Assembly (NCBI RefSeq): GCF_008520305.1
Contig: NZ_ML703260.1
Span: 34,901 to 98,900, forward strand
Length of the DNA stretch: 64,000 nucleotides
Reading direction: 5' to 3'
DNA from: Mesorhizobium sp. SARCC-RB16n
GTDB lineage: Bacteria; Pseudomonadota; Alphaproteobacteria; Rhizobiales; Rhizobiaceae
A program made the translations under genes and the position numbers. Within the stretch, counting starts at the first letter, position 1, and each line of letters starts with the position of its first letter. This document shows, piece by piece, positions 45,514 through 54,411 of the stretch. The notes under the pieces are model-generated. The model did not search any database. It was not told where the DNA came from and worked only from the letters and a program-made list of their open reading frames with translations.

Positions 45514-46854
45514 ATGGCCGGCCAATCGCGAAAATACCCCTTCCTGCGGCGCTCGCGCGCCATGTGGGGCTCGCGGCGCGTCTGGCAACCGCGTCTGGTG
45601 TTCTGGGCGGGCGCGATTTCGATCGGCTTGATCAGCGTGTTGTTTGCCGTGCTGGCCGACAAGGCACAGGCGCTGTTCCATGTCATGATCGGCAATGATG
45701 GCGGCTGGCGCTTCTATCTGCCGCTTATCGTCACGCCGGCCGGCTTCGTGCTGTGCGCCTGGCTGGCCTACGCCTTCTTTCCGGGCTCGCAAGGCAGCGG
45801 TATTCCGCAGGCGATAGCCGCCCGGCACCTGCGCGACGACGACGACCGCAGCCATATCCTGTCGCTGCGGCTCGTGGTCGGCAAGATCGTGCTCACCATC
45901 GTCGGCCTGTTCTGCGGCGCATCCATCGGCCGCGAGGGTCCGACCGTGCAGGTCGGCGCCTCGCTGATGCTGCAGGCGGCACGCTGGGGCGGCATGGCGC
46001 AGGCGCGCGGCCTGATCCTAGCGGGATCGGCCGCGGGCATCGCCGCCGCCTTCAACACGCCGCTTGCCGGCATCGTCTTTGCCATCGAGGAGATGGGCCG
46101 CACCTACGAAGCGCGCACCAATGGGCTGGTGCTAACGGCGGTGATCCTGGCCGGCCTCGCCTCGCTCGGGCTGGTCGGCAACTACACCTATTTCGGCGTG
46201 TCCAGGGACACGATCTCGTTCGCCGCCGACTGGCCGCTGGTAATCGCCTGCGGTGTCATCGGCGGCGGCTTTGGCGCACTGTTCTCGTTGCTGGCGCTGA
46301 AGGCGACGCGGCGCATCCGCCGCTGGCACGCGCTGCAGCCGCTGTGGCGCGCCCTGCTGGTGGCGGCGGTCTGCGGGCTGGCGGTAGCGGTGATCGGCAT
46401 CGTCTCGGGCGGGCTGACCTTCGGCACCGGCTACGCGCAGGCACGCAGCGCGGTCGAAGGCGCGCCGCTGCCCTGGTTCTTCTTCGCCGAGAAATTCGCA
46501 GCCGGGCTGCTGTCGATGATTTCAGGAATACCCGGCGGCATCTTCGCGCCCTCGCTGGCGGTGGGAGCGGGCATCGGCAGTTCGCTCGGCCTGGTGTTCG
46601 GCAGCAGCGCCGGCGTCGCGGCGCTGCTCGGCATGGCCGGCTATTTTGCCGGCGTCGTGCAGGCGCCGATGACGGCCTTCGTCATCATCCTCGAAATGAC
46701 CGGCAATCACGACAATGTCATCGGCCTGATGCTGGCCTCGATGCTGGGCTACGGCACGGCCCGCCTGATCTCGCACGAGCCGCTCTATCACGCGCTGTCG
46801 CGGGTCTTCATCGCCGAGGCGATCCGGCGGCGGCGGGCCACGCTTGAGATCTGA
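45514..46854 (+). CDS. ClC-family chloride channel or H+/Cl- antiporter
   Basis: 446 aa with the ten to twelve membrane helices of ClC proteins. Selectivity motifs: GSQGSGIPQ (GSGIP, Ser), GREGPTVQVGASLM (GREGP with the gating Glu), and GGIFAPSLAVGAGIGSS. Also AAFNTPLAGIVFAIEEMG. Retention of the gating glutamate is compatible with either transport mode. No CBS domains follow. The family also includes fluoride exporters, but the GREGP motif argues for the chloride type. Confidence 0.93.
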   Translation: MAGQSRKYPFLRRSRAMWGSRRVWQPRLVFWAGAISIGLISVLFAVLADKAQALFHVMIGNDGGWRFYLPLIVTPAGFVLCAWLAYAFFPGSQGSGIPQAIAARHLRDDDDRSHILSLRLVVGKIVLTIVGLFCGASIGREGPTVQVGASLMLQAARWGGMAQARGLILAGSAAGIAAAFNTPLAGIVFAIEEMGRTYEARTNGLVLTAVILAGLASLGLVGNYTYFGVSRDTISFAADWPLVIACGVIGGGFGALFSLLALKATRRIRRWHALQPLWRALLVAAVCGLAVAVIGIVSGGLTFGTGYAQARSAVEGAPLPWFFFAEKFAAGLLSMISGIPGGIFAPSLAVGAGIGSSLGLVFGSSAGVAALLGMAGYFAGVVQAPMTAFVIILEMTGNHDNVIGLMLASMLGYGTARLISHEPLYHALSRVFIAEAIRRRRATLEI

Positions 46855-46988
46855 AGGTTTTTCTCTCGTCGCAATTCGGGCGGAAACCACTTCGCATTTT
46901 TCCGGAATTGCGTAGGGTCCGAAGTCGTAACCGGCAAGAGACAGCGGCCGCAATGCAGACAGCAGCGAAGGCAAGAGATAGGATTCCC

Positions 46989-47339
46989 ATGACGGAAAGA
47001 ACCACCATGGCCGAGTCGCTACCGACAACCGCCGTCGTCCGCGTCTCGCGTGCCAGCTACGAGCCGAGCCGGTTCGCCGAGGTCGACGCCGCGAGCAAGA
47101 AGACCTCGGAGTACATCATCCCGGCCATCAGACGGTTGCCCGGGCTCCTTCATTTCTATGCGGGCGTCTCGCCCAAGGGCTCGATCGTGCAAGTCAGCGT
47201 TTGGGACACCGAAGAACATGCGTCACAGCTGGACCGGCTGAAGGAGATGGTCGTCGACGGCCGCAGGGACATGGAGGCGGTCGGCGTGACGTTCACCCCG
47301 ATTTTCAACTACCCGATCGACTGGACGTGGACCGTCTGA
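46989..47339 (+). CDS. ABM-like (antibiotic biosynthesis monooxygenase fold) protein
   Basis: 116 aa ferredoxin-like dimeric alpha-beta fold: VVRVSRASYEPSRFAEVDAA, IIPAIRRLPGLLHFYAGVSP, IVQVSVWDTEEHASQLDRLK. The domain assignment rests on this pattern only; no catalytic residues are evident. The start at 46989 has AGGA 5 bp upstream; an ATG at 47007 is also possible. Confidence 0.7.
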   Translation: MTERTTMAESLPTTAVVRVSRASYEPSRFAEVDAASKKTSEYIIPAIRRLPGLLHFYAGVSPKGSIVQVSVWDTEEHASQLDRLKEMVVDGRRDMEAVGVTFTPIFNYPIDWTWTV

Positions 47340-47426
47340 CCGGGAGCTGAACTCCTACTCGATAGGAGATAGCGGCCGTAATGCGGATGCAGCGGGAAGG
47401 AACAGACCAGGCTTGGTCTGCTTCGC

Positions 47427-47930
47427 CTATTTGCATTTGGCGATCGAGGAGAGCGCCGCCGAAATGCCCTTCAGCGAGAAGACATAGTTCGTGGGATTGC
47501 CGCGGCCCGACTTTGCCGACACCTTCATGTCGGTGCCGGTCTTCATTGCGGCGATCAGCACCGGCTCCTCGGCGGCGTTCTCGACCCAGGCCGATTTGCC
47601 GCGGGTGAACATCGAGAAGGTCTTCTTGTCGATGGTGACGGTGGCCTTGGAGCCTTCCTGGAAATTGTAGCCGGCGATGAACTGCGGCTCATAGGATACC
47701 TGCTGGCCGGGGCGCTGGCTGACGAAGAAGAACATGTCGCCATGGTCGAGCGTTGGCGGCTGCTTGTCAGTCGGCACGGTCAGCACGTAGCAGACCTTGC
47801 CGCCCGACGCCTGGTAGCTGTAGGTGCCCCAGGCATTGTGCTGGCCGATCTTGGTCGCCTGCTGCGCCAGCGCCGGCGCTGCCGAGGCCGCCAGGAGCAG
47901 GCTCGAAACTAGTGCTATCAATCCGCGCAT
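47427..47930 (-). CDS. IalB-like secreted protein (invasion-associated locus B family)
   Basis: 167 aa periplasmic protein. A signal peptide (MRGLIALVSSLLLAASAAPA, cleaved after ALA) precedes the IalB domain: WGTYSYQASGGKVCYVLTVP, FVSQRPG, GSKATVTIDKKTFSMFTRGK, and the terminal YVFSLKGISAALSSIAKCK. Members are widespread in Rhizobiales, far beyond pathogens, and function is unsettled. Single gene. Confidence 0.9.
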   Translation of the reverse strand: MRGLIALVSSLLLAASAAPALAQQATKIGQHNAWGTYSYQASGGKVCYVLTVPTDKQPPTLDHGDMFFFVSQRPGQQVSYEPQFIAGYNFQEGSKATVTIDKKTFSMFTRGKSAWVENAAEEPVLIAAMKTGTDMKVSAKSGRGNPTNYVFSLKGISAALSSIAKCK

Positions 47931-48216
47931 CGTTTTTCCCGTATTCCAAATGGTGCGGAGGCGGGCCGCGTGGCGTCCTGCCGTCGCTTCATTTTGATTT
48001 AATCTGGGTTACCAAACGGTGAATTTCCCAAGAGAAAAGGCCTTTCACCCAAGGAAACCACCGCCATTTCCGCGCCGCCGCCTTGTCAGCGGCCGGCACG
48101 GTGTCCCTTTGGCGACTTGGAGGCCACGAAAACGGCAAGAATTTGACTGTTGACCCGTCGCTGGACGCCCCTGTCCGGAGGCCAGGCCGACGCGGCGGGA
48201 TTCGGCCAGCGGGACT

Positions 48217-48579
48217 TCAGCCCTTGTCCGCGATGGCGTCCTTGGCGGCCTGCCGGTGCGCCGGCGTGATATGGGCGCTGACGGCGGTGATCGCGGCGGT
48301 CAGCACGGCGATGTCGTCGGTGAAGCCCAACCCGAAGATGAAGTCGGGGATGAGGTCGACCGGCAGGACGAAGTAGCCGAGCGCGGCCACCAATATGCCC
48401 TTGGCGCGCAGCGGCGTGTTCTTGTCCATGGCGCAATAATAGGCGGCGACGACGTCTTCCATGAACGGAATCTGCCGCGCGGCCTTCTTGGCCGTGCGCC
48501 AGAATTTTTCGCGCACTTCGCCCTCGCCGCCCAGTCTGTCGCCAAAGCCGAAGAAGTCAAAACCGGATTCCTGCACCAT
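48217..48579 (-). CDS. DUF1232 (YkvA-like) membrane protein
   Basis: 120 aa. The DUF1232 core is MEDVVAAYYCAMDKNTPLRA followed by LVAALGYFVLPVDLIPDFIF, with the family signature PxDLIPDF, then GFTDDIAVLTAAITAV. One or two membrane-spanning segments. The start at 48579 has AGGAGAG 5-8 bp upstream. The 286 bp between it and the IalB gene contain no recognisable gene. Function unknown. Confidence 0.88.
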   Translation of the reverse strand: MVQESGFDFFGFGDRLGGEGEVREKFWRTAKKAARQIPFMEDVVAAYYCAMDKNTPLRAKGILVAALGYFVLPVDLIPDFIFGLGFTDDIAVLTAAITAVSAHITPAHRQAAKDAIADKG

Positions 48580-48715
48580 CAATCTCTCCTTGCGGGTCCC
48601 ACGCGCATACCGGCGCATGCCCGCCGATCAAAATGTGGTGAAAGCCGAACCCGGCTGCAAGATGCGGGCGCCGATTTGGCGGGTCCGCGCCCGCCGCGCC
48701 ATGGTCGGCCGGTGT

Positions 48716-49012
48716 TCAGCCGCCGAAATAGCGGTTCATCTTCTTGGCCAGGTCGATATCGAGCGCCGTGACGCCGCCGGCGTCATGCGTGTTCAAGGTC
48801 ACGTCGACCGTCTTGTAGACATTCGACCAGTCGGGATGATGGTCCATCTTCTCGGCGGCCAGCGCCACGCGGGTCATGAAAGCGAAGGCTTCGGAGAAAT
48901 TGTTGAAGGTGAAGGTGCGGGCGATCGAGGCGCCGTCCTTCGCCAGCGCCCAGCCGTCAAGTCCGGTCAGCGCTGCTTCGGCGGCGTCCCTGCCCAGTTT
49001 CTCTCTCGTCAT
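48716..49012 (-). CDS. phhB: 4a-hydroxytetrahydrobiopterin dehydratase (pterin-4a-carbinolamine dehydratase)
   Basis: 98 aa, the normal length. It recycles the pterin cofactor of aromatic amino-acid hydroxylases, and the family also has RNA-polymerase-cofactor homologues (DCoH). Active-site motif [20 protein letters not shown] with His-His-Pro, and [20 protein letters not shown] before it. The ATG at 49012 fits the family; the longer frame overlaps the divergent phosphatase gene. No hydroxylase gene is in the window. Confidence 0.92.
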   Translation of the reverse strand: MTREKLGRDAAEAALTGLDGWALAKDGASIARTFTFNNFSEAFAFMTRVALAAEKMDHHPDWSNVYKTVDVTLNTHDAGGVTALDIDLAKKMNRYFGG

Positions 49013-49062
49013 GTCCGCTTCCCGTGCTATTGCGCTCAAGTCGCCACCATAGCGCCGGATCG

Positions 49063-49576
49063 ATGATCGCGAAGCCCATAAATTCCATTCTTTTCGTCTG
49101 CCTCGGCAACATCTGCCGGTCGCCGTTGGCGGAAGGCGTGCTTCGCGGCGTGCTGGCGGAGCGTGGATACGGGGCGGATATCTTGCTCGATTCGGCCGCC
49201 ACCAGCGGCTGGGAGGTCGGCTCCGCCCCGGATCCACGCTCGATCGCGGTCGCGGTGAGCCACGGCATCGACATCTCGCGGCAGCGGGCGCGCAAGATCA
49301 TGCCGGAGGATTTTCAGCGCTTCGATCTTCGGCATGGACCGGTCCAACGTCGCCGACCTGAAGGCGCTGGCGCCGGCGGCGGTGCGCGATCGCATCCACC
49401 TGTTCCTGGAATTCGCCGAGGGAAAGCCGCGCGATGTGCCGGATCCCTATTACGACGACCAGGAGGCGTTCGCTTCGATCTACCGCATGATCCGCGAAGC
49501 GTCGGAGGCGCTGGCGACACGGCTGGCGGCGCGCGTATCGACGCCGGACAGCGGCCAGGCTTCCTCGACGATATAG
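49063..49576 (+). pseudogene. low-molecular-weight protein tyrosine phosphatase, frameshifted
   Basis: From the ATG at 49063 the frame reads [20 protein letters not shown], with the P-loop CxxxxxR-S, up to MPEDFQRFDL. At about 49325 the family sequence continues in another phase as MDRSNVADLKALAPAAVRDR, then the DPYYDD loop with the general-acid Asp, ending with TAG at 49574-49576. Family members normally have two more residues between FDL and the GMD block. The sequence at the break (TTCGATCTTCGGC) fits a 5-bp deletion in a GATCT direct repeat. The catalytic Asp is therefore out of frame and the protein as written would be inactive. The 3' end overlaps the convergent thpR gene. Confidence 0.75.
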
Positions 49577-50076
49577 GGCCCGCCGCCGACCGAATCGCGC
49601 GACGACATCAGCACGAAGCGGCCGATGCGGAACGGCAGCGTCGAGAAATTGCCGCGGGCCGACAGATATTGGGCGACGTCGAGCGGGCTCGAATTGCGCA
49701 GGCGCGCCAGCGTCACATGCGGCATGAATCTGCGCGGATCGGCGGGGATGCCGAGCCGTTGGCAAATGCGCTCGATCTCGGCCTGGAGGGCCGCCAGGTC
49801 GGGCGAGGGGGAAGCGCCCGCCCACACCGCATGCGGCTTCTTCTGGCCGAAAGCGCCGACACCCGACAGCGTCAGCGAGAAGGAGGGGCGGTGGACCCGG
49901 TCGAGCGCGTTGGCGATCTCGTCGGCGACATGGCCCTGGACATCGCCGATGAAGCGCAGCGTCAGATGGTAGTTTTCGACATCGATCCAGCGGGCGCCGG
50001 GCAGGCCGCCCCGGAGCAGGGACAGCGAAAGGGCGGCATCACGCGGAATTTCGAGGGCGGTGAAAAGACGCGGCAT
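49480..50076 (-). CDS. thpR: RNA 2',3'-cyclic phosphodiesterase (2'-5' RNA ligase family)
   Basis: 198 aa with the two HxTx motifs of the 2H phosphoesterase fold, YHLTLRFIGD and MPHVTLARL. It opens 2',3'-cyclic phosphates on RNA ends in vitro; the physiological role is unclear. The start at 50076 has GGGAGG 6 bp upstream. The family typically ends shortly after the EEAWPL stretch. Here about 24 further residues follow, read through the opposite strand of the phosphatase 3' end, giving a 97-bp convergent overlap. Confidence 0.9.
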   Translation of the reverse strand: MPRLFTALEIPRDAALSLSLLRGGLPGARWIDVENYHLTLRFIGDVQGHVADEIANALDRVHRPSFSLTLSGVGAFGQKKPHAVWAGASPSPDLAALQAEIERICQRLGIPADPRRFMPHVTLARLRNSSPLDVAQYLSARGNFSTLPFRIGRFVLMSSRDSVGGGPYIVEEAWPLSGVDTRAASRVASASDASRIMR

Positions 50077-50204
50077 GAAGAGCCTCCCTTCCTCGAATCG
50101 AACTGTCACCTATAGCGAATCATCGATAGTCAAATGGAGCAAGAGGTTTATTGGTCACAGGCTTTGCTAAAAGTTTCCCTAACGGAAAGCGGCTTTGTCG
50201 GATC

Positions 50205-50849
50205 TCATGAGCCTCCCGGCACCGCCGCGATGGCTTTTTCGATCGTCGGCAGGATGCGCTGGACCATCAGGTCGACCCCTTTGGCGTTCGGATGCAAGCC
50301 GTCCTCGAGCTGCAAACTGGGCTGGCCGGCGACGCCGTCGAGAAAGAACGGGTACAGCGTAACGCCGTATTTCGCGGCGAGTTCCGGAAAGACGGCGTCG
50401 AAGGCGTTCTGGTAGTCGGCGCCGAGATTGGGCGCGGCGCGCATGCCGGCCAGGAGCACGGCGATCTTGCGCTCCCTGAGCTTGCCCAGCATGGCGTCAA
50501 GGTTCTTCCGCGTGATGTCGGGCGAAACGCCGCGCAGCATATCGTTGGCGCCGAGTTCGAGGATCACAAGCTGCGTTCCGTCCGGCACCGACCAGTCGAG
50601 CCGCGCCAGGCCGCCGCTGGATGTGTCGCCGGAGACGCCGGCATTGGCGACGGTGACGTCATGGCCCCTGGCGCGAAGGGCGGCCTGCAACTTGTCGGTG
50701 AAGCCCTCGCCCGGGCCAAGGCCGAACCCTGCCATCAGGCTGTCACCGAAGCCGACGATCTTGAATGGCTCGGCGCGCGCCGACGAAATGGCGCCGCAAA
50801 TGGCGAGGAAAACGATCAGGCCTGCGGCTATCTGGCGTTTGAAAGACAT
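50205..50849 (-). CDS. tesA: arylesterase / lysophospholipase TesA-like SGNH hydrolase
   Basis: 214 aa periplasmic esterase. A signal peptide (to about residue 26, SSARA) precedes the SGNH blocks: GFGDSLMAGFG (nucleophile Ser in GDSL), the Gly of AGVSGDTSSGGLARLDW, the Asn of LGANDMLRG, and the terminal DGLHPNAKG with Asp and His. Divergent from an ABC ATPase/permease pair; the same tesA-ybbA-ybbP neighbourhood is found in E. coli. Confidence 0.93.
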   Translation of the reverse strand: MSFKRQIAAGLIVFLAICGAISSARAEPFKIVGFGDSLMAGFGLGPGEGFTDKLQAALRARGHDVTVANAGVSGDTSSGGLARLDWSVPDGTQLVILELGANDMLRGVSPDITRKNLDAMLGKLRERKIAVLLAGMRAAPNLGADYQNAFDAVFPELAAKYGVTLYPFFLDGVAGQPSLQLEDGLHPNAKGVDLMVQRILPTIEKAIAAVPGGS

Positions 50850-50929
50850 GCGGCGGGCCCCATATGACAGATAATCGTTCCGGCGACGGCTTCCGGCAAC
50901 AGAGCCCTCACGTTCCCATATAGGACACT

Positions 50930-51631
50930 TTGATTTTGACAGAAGCCGTCATCGCGCTGAAAGACGTATCCCTGACCCTCGGCGAAGGGGCTTCGTCGGT
51001 CCATGTGCTGAAGGCAGTCAGCCTCGAAGTGGTGCGCGGCGAGGCGACGGGTATCGTCGGCCCTTCGGGGTCCGGCAAGTCGACATTGCTGATGGTGCTG
51101 GCAGGGCTGGAGCGGGTCGATTCCGGTACGGTACGGATCGCCGGCGAACTTCTCAACGGCAAAAGCGAGGACCAGATCGCTTCGTTTCGTGGCCGAAACA
51201 TTGGCATCGTGTTCCAATCCTTCCACCTCATCCCCAACATGACGGCGCTCGAAAATGTCGCGGTGCCGCTGGAACTGGCCGGCCACGCCGATCCGTTCTC
51301 GGTGGCGGAGCGGGAGCTGGCGGCGGTCGGCCTCAGCGATCGCGTCACCCACTACCCCGGCGAACTCTCCGGTGGCGAGCAGCAGCGCGTGGCGATCGCC
51401 CGGGCGCTGGCACCGTCGCCACGCATCCTGATCGCCGACGAGCCGACCGGCAATCTCGACCAGGTGACGGGGCGGCAGGTCGCCGACCTGCTGTTCGCCA
51501 AGGCTGCCGAACGCGGCATGACGCTGGTGCTGGTCACCCATGACCCGGCGCTCGCTGCGCGCTGCTCGCGCCAGGTGTCGATGCGCTCCGGCCGGATCGA
51601 AGCGCCGGCGCCGATCAAGGTCACCGCCTGA
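50930..51631 (+). CDS. ABC transporter ATP-binding protein (YbbA/LolD-like)
   Basis: 233 aa. Walker [11 protein letters not shown]-loop NIGIVFQSFHLIPNMTALEN, signature [20 protein letters not shown], Walker B ILIADEPTGNLDQVTG, H-loop VLVTHDPA: the MacB/LolD class. The start appears to be TTG at 50930, with AGGA just upstream; a second TTG at 50936 is possible. It overlaps the permease gene by one base (TGATG). Confidence 0.92.
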   Translation: MILTEAVIALKDVSLTLGEGASSVHVLKAVSLEVVRGEATGIVGPSGSGKSTLLMVLAGLERVDSGTVRIAGELLNGKSEDQIASFRGRNIGIVFQSFHLIPNMTALENVAVPLELAGHADPFSVAERELAAVGLSDRVTHYPGELSGGEQQRVAIARALAPSPRILIADEPTGNLDQVTGRQVADLLFAKAAERGMTLVLVTHDPALAARCSRQVSMRSGRIEAPAPIKVTA

Positions 51632-54180
51632 TGCCGCTGGCGCGGACATTGAAGCTCGCCATCCGCTTCTCGCTGCGCGAGATGCGCGGCGGCCTGTCCG
51701 GCTTCCTCATCTTCCTCGCCTGCATCGCGCTCGGCGTGGCCGCCATCGGCGGCGTAAATTCGGTGGCCCGCTCCATCACCGCCGGTGTCGCCGACCAGGG
51801 CCAGACGCTACTCGGCGGCGATCTTCGCTTCCAGATCAACCAGCGCGACGCCAGCCAGGCCGAACTTGGCTTTCTCGACGGGCTGGGCATCGTTTCGCGT
51901 ACCGCCGGCATGCGCTCGATGGCGCGCCTGGCCGACGGATCCGACCAGGCCCTGGTCGAGGCCAAGGCGGTCGATGAGGCCTATCCGCTTTATGGCGCGC
52001 TGGAAACCGACCCGGCGCTGTCGAAGCAGGAACTGTTCGGCAGGCAGTTCGGCGTTTTCGGCGCCGCGGCACCCGACCTTCTGTTCGAACGGCTGCATCT
52101 CAAGATCGGCGACCGGCTGAAGCTCGGCACCGCCATCTTCGAACTGCGCGCCAGGCTGGTGACCGAGCCCGACGCGGTCTCCGACGGGTTCGGCTTCGCG
52201 CCAAGGCTGATGATCTCGACCGAGGCCCTGGCCGCCACCGGGCTGGTCCAGCCGGGCAGCCTGGTCGAGAACGCCTACAAGGTCCGGCTGCCCGCCGGAG
52301 CCGACGAGGCGCGGCTCAAAGCCATCCAGGACCAGGCGGCCAGGGATTTTCCGGAGGCCGGCTGGTCGATCCGGACGCGCAGCAACGCCGCACCGGCGCT
52401 GTCATCCAACATCGAACGCTTTTCGCAGTTCCTGACGCTGGTCGGGCTCACCGCGCTGGTGGTCGGCGGCGTCGGCGTCGCCAACGCGGTGCGTGCCTAT
52501 CTCGACGGCAAGCGCGGCGTCATCGCCACCTTCAAGAGCCTGGGGGCATCCGGCGGCTTCGTCTTTGCCGTCTATCTCGTGCAGATCCTGATCATTGCCC
52601 TGCTCGGCATCGGCGCCGGCCTGGTACTGGGCGCGCTGATGCCCTTTGTCGCAAGTGCCGCCCTGCAGTCCGTCATTCCGGTGCCCGCGCAAGGCGGCTT
52701 CTATCCCGGCGCGCTCGCCATGGCGGCCCTGTTCGGCCTGCTGGTGACGCTCGCCTTCGCGCTGCTGCCGCTCGGCCGCGCCCGTGACGTGCCGGCAACC
52801 GCGCTGTTCCGGGAGATGGGGCTGGAAGGCCGGGGCCTGCCGCGCCCGGTCTATGTCGTTTGCGCGCTTGGGATCGCGCTTTTCCTGGCGGCGCTGGCGA
52901 TCTTTTTTTCGGGCGACCAGCGCATCGCCTCGATCTTCGTCGGCGCCACGATTTTTGCCTTCCTGGTGCTGCGTCTCGTCGGTGGACTGGTGCAATGGGC
53001 AGCCAGAAAAAGCCCGCGCGTGCGCTTTGTCGCGCTCAGGCTCGCCATCGGCAACATCCACCGGCCCGGCGCGCTGACGCCGTCGGTGGTGCTGTCGCTG
53101 GGGCTTGGACTGACACTCCTGGTGACACTGGCGCTGATCGACGGGAATCTCAGGCGTCAGATCTCCGGCAACCTGCCGGAGCGGGCGCCGAACTTTTTCT
53201 TCGTCGACATCCAGGGCAGCGAAGTCGACGCGTTCTCCTCGCTGATCGCAAAGGAGGCGCCGCAGGGAACGCTGGCCAAGGTGCCAATGTTGCGTGGCCG
53301 GGTGATGGCGCTCAACGGTGTCGATGTCGACAAGGTCAAGGTACCGGCCGAGGGCGCCTGGGTGCTGAAGGGAGATCGCGGCCTGACCTATGACACTAGG
53401 CAGCCGGAAAACGCGACGCTGACCGAGGGCAGCTGGTGGCCGGACGATTATACCGGCGAGCCGCTGGTTTCGTTTTCCGACAAGGAAGGCAAGGAAATCG
53501 GGCTGAAGCTCGGCGACACCATCACCGTCAATGTGCTCGGCCGCAATGTCACTGCCCGGATCGCCAATTTCCGCCAGGTCGAATGGGAGACGATGGGCAT
53601 CAATTTCGTCATGGTGTTCTCGCCCAACACATTCGCGGGCGCCCCGCATGGCTGGATAGCGACGCTCACCGAAAAGAACGCTTCGACAGCCGACGACGCT
53701 CGTGTCCTCAACGCCGTCACCCGCGCTTTCCCCGCCGTGACGACGGTGCGGGTCAAGGACGCGCTCGACATCGTCAACCGGCTGGTCGGCCAACTCGGCA
53801 CGGCGATCCGGGCGGCGGCCGGCGTGGCGCTGATCGCCTCGGTTCTGGTGCTTGCCGGCGCGCTTGCCGCCGGCAACCGGGCGCGCATCCATGACGCGGT
53901 GGTGCTGAAGACGCTGGGCGGGACGCGCACGACGCTGATCGCCGCCTTCTCGCTGGAATACATGCTGATCGGGCTCGCCACCGCGATCTTCGCGCTCGCC
54001 GCCGGCAGCGCTGCCGCGTGGTTCGTCGTCGCGCGCGTCATGGCCTTGCCGTCGCATTTCATGCCGGAGGTGGCGGTCGCCACGATTGCCTTTTCGCTGG
54101 TGATCACGGTCGGCATCGGCCTTGCCGGCACCTGGCGGGTGCTCGGCCACAAGGCCGCACCCGTGCTGCGAAACCTCTGA
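51631..54180 (+). CDS. FtsX-like ABC transporter permease (YbbP family)
   Basis: 849 aa inner-membrane protein. A first transmembrane helix (about 22-45, GFLIFLACIALGVAAIGGVN) leads to a large periplasmic MacB_PCD-like domain, then two FtsX four-helix blocks around 260-470 and 720-849, with a second periplasmic domain in between (about 510-715). With the preceding ATPase it would form a mechanotransmission-type ABC complex acting on the envelope. The E. coli homologue lies next to tesA, as here. Confidence 0.92.
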   Translation: MPLARTLKLAIRFSLREMRGGLSGFLIFLACIALGVAAIGGVNSVARSITAGVADQGQTLLGGDLRFQINQRDASQAELGFLDGLGIVSRTAGMRSMARLADGSDQALVEAKAVDEAYPLYGALETDPALSKQELFGRQFGVFGAAAPDLLFERLHLKIGDRLKLGTAIFELRARLVTEPDAVSDGFGFAPRLMISTEALAATGLVQPGSLVENAYKVRLPAGADEARLKAIQDQAARDFPEAGWSIRTRSNAAPALSSNIERFSQFLTLVGLTALVVGGVGVANAVRAYLDGKRGVIATFKSLGASGGFVFAVYLVQILIIALLGIGAGLVLGALMPFVASAALQSVIPVPAQGGFYPGALAMAALFGLLVTLAFALLPLGRARDVPATALFREMGLEGRGLPRPVYVVCALGIALFLAALAIFFSGDQRIASIFVGATIFAFLVLRLVGGLVQWAARKSPRVRFVALRLAIGNIHRPGALTPSVVLSLGLGLTLLVTLALIDGNLRRQISGNLPERAPNFFFVDIQGSEVDAFSSLIAKEAPQGTLAKVPMLRGRVMALNGVDVDKVKVPAEGAWVLKGDRGLTYDTRQPENATLTEGSWWPDDYTGEPLVSFSDKEGKEIGLKLGDTITVNVLGRNVTARIANFRQVEWETMGINFVMVFSPNTFAGAPHGWIATLTEKNASTADDARVLNAVTRAFPAVTTVRVKDALDIVNRLVGQLGTAIRAAAGVALIASVLVLAGALAAGNRARIHDAVVLKTLGGTRTTLIAAFSLEYMLIGLATAIFALAAGSAAAWFVVARVMALPSHFMPEVAVATIAFSLVITVGIGLAGTWRVLGHKAAPVLRNL

Positions 54181-54411
54181 TTCGCCGGCTGGCGAAGCCT
54201 GCCTCGGGTTAAATCTTGGTAAGAATGCCGTCCAAAACGGCCGGCGAAGCGGTATTTTGGCCTGTCACGAACCGTTACACCCGGTTACGGTCTTGTTCTC
54301 GACGCGAATAACCATCATATTTCGGCACAGGCATGCTGGAGCCCCGCCAGCGGCGCCTGGGTCCGCAAGAGGCCCGACACCGGACGGGGCAGAAGCAACA
54401 GAGGATTTCCA

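Noticed and set aside
52402-54150. 582-aa minus-strand open frame
   Set aside because: Antisense to the FtsX-like permease; highly charged and repetitive, no domain.
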